From RPQJ01 sp963846315 (lineage in GTDB: Bacteria > Pseudomonadota > Gammaproteobacteria > Steroidobacterales > Steroidobacteraceae), in contig CAWJVM010000019.1 of NCBI GenBank assembly GCA_963846315.1, positions 1 to 64,000 on the forward strand: 64,000 nucleotides of DNA, given 5' to 3'. Positions 61,693 through 64,000 of this stretch are shown piece after piece. The number at the start of each line of letters is the position of its first letter. The first letter of the stretch is position 1. The notes beneath the pieces are model-generated. The model was not told where the DNA came from and ran no database searches. It saw only the letters and a program-made list of their open reading frames with translations. The position numbers and the translations under genes are program-made.

Positions 61693-62640
61693 ATGACGAA
61701 GACCGTCACTGTGTTTGCTGCCACCGGTGTCGCGGGCAGCGCCTGCGTCGAGGAACTACTGCGCCTGCAGCAGTTCAACGTCCGCGTGCTGCTGCGCAAG
61801 GGCGGTCAGCAGGAGAAGTCGTCCTCCGGTGCAATACGCAGTGGCGACGACAAGCAGAAGCAATGGAACGACTGGATCGCGCGCGGCGTCGAGGTCAGGT
61901 CCGCCGACGTCACCGATCACGGTGAATTGATTCCCGCCCTCGAAGGCACCGACTACCTGGTGTCCTGCGTACCGTTGTTCGCCACCGAGTCGCAGTACCC
62001 GTTGATCTGGGCGGCGAAGGAGGCCGGCGTCGAACGGTTCGTACCCTCGGAGTTCGGCTACATCTACGAGTGGGAGCAGTTCTGGCCCACCGACACGGTG
62101 CACAGGACCATGGCGCGGCAGAAGGCGTTCATCCGCAGGGTGATCGAACTGGCTGGCATGGATTTCACCATCATCCCGGCCGGACTCTGGATCGAGTACT
62201 ACATGCTCGAGCCGGTCGGGGTCATGGGCAACGGCGAGCAGAAGTTTGCGTGGTCCACAGGGCGCGACGTCGGCCGCATCATTCCGCACGTGCTCTCCCA
62301 CCCGGCATCGCGCAATGCGATTTGCCCGGTAGCGGCAACGGCCTACTGCTCGTGGAACGAGCTGCTCGACCGGCGCGAGCGGCTGCTGGGTCGCAAGGTG
62401 ACGCGCAACTATTTCAGCTTCGCGCAATGGCGGGCTGCTTACGCAGCGCAGTCCTCGGGTGCGCTGAAATATCTCCTGGCGATCGGCGTCGCAGCGACCG
62501 AGTGTCCTGAAGGCATGCCGTTGTGGGCGAACTGGAACGCGCTGCATCTGCCCGAATTCAAGGGTACGCCACTCGACGACCTGTTCCCGGGTTACATCGA
62601 GCCTTTCGTCGCGGCGCTGCAGGCTTCGCTGTCGAACTGA
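61693..62640 (+). CDS. NmrA/isoflavone-reductase-like NAD(P)-binding protein
   Basis: 315-aa atypical short-chain dehydrogenase. The N-terminal TVTVFAATGVAGSACVEELL is the nucleotide-binding loop. Family features PLFATESQYPLIWAAKEAGVERFVPSEFGY and TIIPAGLWIEYYM follow. It lacks the YxxxK pair of classical SDRs, as NmrA proteins do. It is the last gene of the catabolic operon; the next gene converges 10 nt downstream. It could be a reductase of an aromatic or terpenoid intermediate or a redox sensor. Confidence 0.83.
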   Translation: MTKTVTVFAATGVAGSACVEELLRLQQFNVRVLLRKGGQQEKSSSGAIRSGDDKQKQWNDWIARGVEVRSADVTDHGELIPALEGTDYLVSCVPLFATESQYPLIWAAKEAGVERFVPSEFGYIYEWEQFWPTDTVHRTMARQKAFIRRVIELAGMDFTIIPAGLWIEYYMLEPVGVMGNGEQKFAWSTGRDVGRIIPHVLSHPASRNAICPVAATAYCSWNELLDRRERLLGRKVTRNYFSFAQWRAAYAAQSSGALKYLLAIGVAATECPEGMPLWANWNALHLPEFKGTPLDDLFPGYIEPFVAALQASLSN

Positions 62641-62650
62641 CCTCGTTCGG

Positions 62651-64000
62651 TCACAGGTGACCCTGTCGGCGTGCGGCAGCAATGGCTCCGGAGCGGTTGC
62701 GACATTCGAGCTTGCGATACATGTTGTGCAAGTGCCACTTCAGCGTGCCTTCGGAAACGAACAGTGAACCGGCAATTTCACGGTTCGAGGCGCCGGTCTC
62801 CAGGTGCTTGAGAATGCGCAGTTCCTTGCGCGTCAGCGCCTCCGTCAACCCGGCGGCCGCCTTCGCCGGGCCGGGCTTCAGCCACGACGGCACCCTGATG
62901 CCATCCTGGCCGCGCGCGGCGTGGTTCAGGGTCGCGACGATGTCGATGTCGTCCAGGAACACCCGGCGGTAGCCGAAGCGCTCACCCAGGTCGAGCGCCA
63001 CGCCCCAGGATTGCATCGCCTCGGCGGTGCGGCCGCAACGCAGCAGCGCGGCTGCCTGCAACAGCAGCAATTCGACACGACGGTGGTGGAAGCCTCTTTC
63101 CGTCGCCCTGACCAGCGCGGGCCCCAGCTGTGCAATCGCCATCTCGGGCTGCTCGCCCATCAACAGTCGCGGCGCCACACGCACGGCCTTGTCGGCGACC
63201 AGGCCGTAGTGCGGAAAAAGCGTGCGATCGAAATCGTGCGAGCGGGCCAACTCGAGTGCAGCCGGCCACTGCCCGAGCCGGCACAGCCAGATGCATTCCT
63301 CGCCGGCCAGAGTGACGCTCACGCGCGGCAGACCGCGTTTCTGGCCGAGCTTGCGTCCGAGCTGGAGAGCAGTGAGTCCTGCCTCAGCCTGCCCTGAGTG
63401 AAACTGCAGGCGAGCCCGGGTCAGGTAGGTCAGCAGCACGAAGTCGGCGACGCCGCGGTCATCCAGCGCATCAGGGATCGATTCGATCGCCTGGCTGGCT
63501 GCGGGGGTGTCGTCGAACTCGTACAGGATGGCCGCTCGCACGCCTTGCTGGTACGCAAAGTGCTCGGGGTGGCCGAAGAGATTTTCCGCAATGTAAGGCA
63601 ACGCCGCCTCCGCCACGGCAAGTGCCGCGCGGAAATCGCCGCGCTTGAGCAGCAGCAAGGCGCGCAGGACCTGGGTCCACGACGTTCCGAAGACGCCGTT
63701 ATCCGCTTCCTGCAGTGCGTCGGCGCGCGCACAGTAGTCGAGACCGGCATCGATGTCGCCGGTCGTCTTGCAGGCGAATGCGGCGACATTGTTCGCGTCG
63801 CCACGGTAGCGAGCCCGTGCATCCGGCCAGGCCTTGATCCAGGTCTCCGCCTGCGAGCGCAGGTCGGCGGCGTCATCGCGCAACCCGTTCCACATGATGC
63901 GTTGCAGCGGCAGTGCGCACCGCAGTTCCTGCACGGCTGCCGGGTCGGCGTCCGGATCCGCTGCCAGTCGTCGTGCCAGCGCTTCGAGGTCGGCCAGCTC
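62651..64000 (-). CDS. LuxR-family (MalT-like) transcriptional regulator, C-terminal part, runs off right edge
   Basis: The 449 visible residues are the C-terminal part of a large regulator open to the window edge. Helical TPR-like repeats cover most of it (ARLQFHSGQAEAGLTALQLG, AAALLRCGRTAEAMQSWGVA). The last 65 residues are a LuxR helix-turn-helix (LTRKELRILKHLETGASNREIAGSLFVSEGTLKWHLHNMY). In MalT-like proteins an N-terminal NTPase module precedes these repeats. It converges on the catabolic operon and is a candidate to control it. Confidence 0.9.
   Translation of the reverse strand, partial: ELADLEALARRLAADPDADPAAVQELRCALPLQRIMWNGLRDDAADLRSQAETWIKAWPDARARYRGDANNVAAFACKTTGDIDAGLDYCARADALQEADNGVFGTSWTQVLRALLLLKRGDFRAALAVAEAALPYIAENLFGHPEHFAYQQGVRAAILYEFDDTPAASQAIESIPDALDDRGVADFVLLTYLTRARLQFHSGQAEAGLTALQLGRKLGQKRGLPRVSVTLAGEECIWLCRLGQWPAALELARSHDFDRTLFPHYGLVADKAVRVAPRLLMGEQPEMAIAQLGPALVRATERGFHHRRVELLLLQAAALLRCGRTAEAMQSWGVALDLGERFGYRRVFLDDIDIVATLNHAARGQDGIRVPSWLKPGPAKAAAGLTEALTRKELRILKHLETGASNREIAGSLFVSEGTLKWHLHNMYRKLECRNRSGAIAAARRQGHL

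Overview
The window is a 64 kb piece of a high-GC, densely coded, Gram-negative chromosome. The content fits a gammaproteobacterium, possibly near Steroidobacterales, Nevskiales or Xanthomonadales. The supporting features are an E. coli-type icd, a cysJIHG sulfite-reduction operon, TonB-dependent and TolC-type envelope proteins, a GlyGly-CTERM protein and a GEMM-I riboswitch. The placement is an inference from gene content only. I saw no tRNA, rRNA, CRISPR array, transposase or prophage.

Layout. 1-827: 5' part of icd. 916-13221: copper/silver handling, with a BNR-repeat lipoprotein, a small exported Met/His/Cys protein, a CusCBA-type efflux pump, a delta-60/Calx-beta surface protein and a Cu(I) P-type ATPase. 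13245-16811: agmatine deiminase, two-domain polyphosphate:AMP phosphotransferase and an ATP-grasp protein.

16808-40075 is the most interesting region: a 23 kb divergent locus whose products are almost all extracytoplasmic. Leftward from 22793 it encodes a PD40 di-heme lipoprotein, an SH3 beta-barrel, a second beta-barrel, a TlpA thioredoxin, a DUF4266 lipoprotein ending GGGCGCN and a DUF3570 barrel. Rightward from 22989 it encodes a mono-heme protein, a di-heme LamG lipoprotein, a Tat-exported DUF1501 protein, an N2227-like methyltransferase with a PqqD-like tail, and ApbE. A GEMM-I (cyclic-dinucleotide) riboswitch follows, whose P1 helix contains the start codon of a second TlpA. After it come a coiled-coil/beta protein, two large TPR proteins, a small periplasmic protein, ExbB, ExbD, ExbD and an AgmX/TonB-type protein, joined by ATGA/GTGA overlaps. 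I read this as an energised envelope machine of the Agl-Glt/Nfs type, combined with haem, flavin and thiol redox modules and controlled by a second messenger.

40174-45855: cysJ-cysI-cysH-cysG, reducing PAPS to sulfide and making sirohaem. 45875-55872: mixed envelope and repair genes, namely a TonB receptor, a patatin/beta-barrel protein, a small conserved protein, an atypical kinase, an ICMT-like methyltransferase, a MarC protein, MsrA, an SRPBCC protein, a SYLF protein and a SnoaL-like protein. 55988-62640: a catabolic operon (acyl-CoA dehydrogenase, SCPx-type thiolase, acyl-CoA ligase, two NAD(P)-binding proteins, a small membrane protein), facing a LuxR-family regulator that runs off the right edge.

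Six genes (cusA, cysG, patatin, kinase, SRPBCC, SnoaL-like) carry twelve frame breaks in total. All are +1, and eleven can be repaired by shortening one homopolymer by one base. This looks like base-calling error rather than decay, so I annotate these as genes with corrected extents. No stretch longer than 300 bases lacks a gene.
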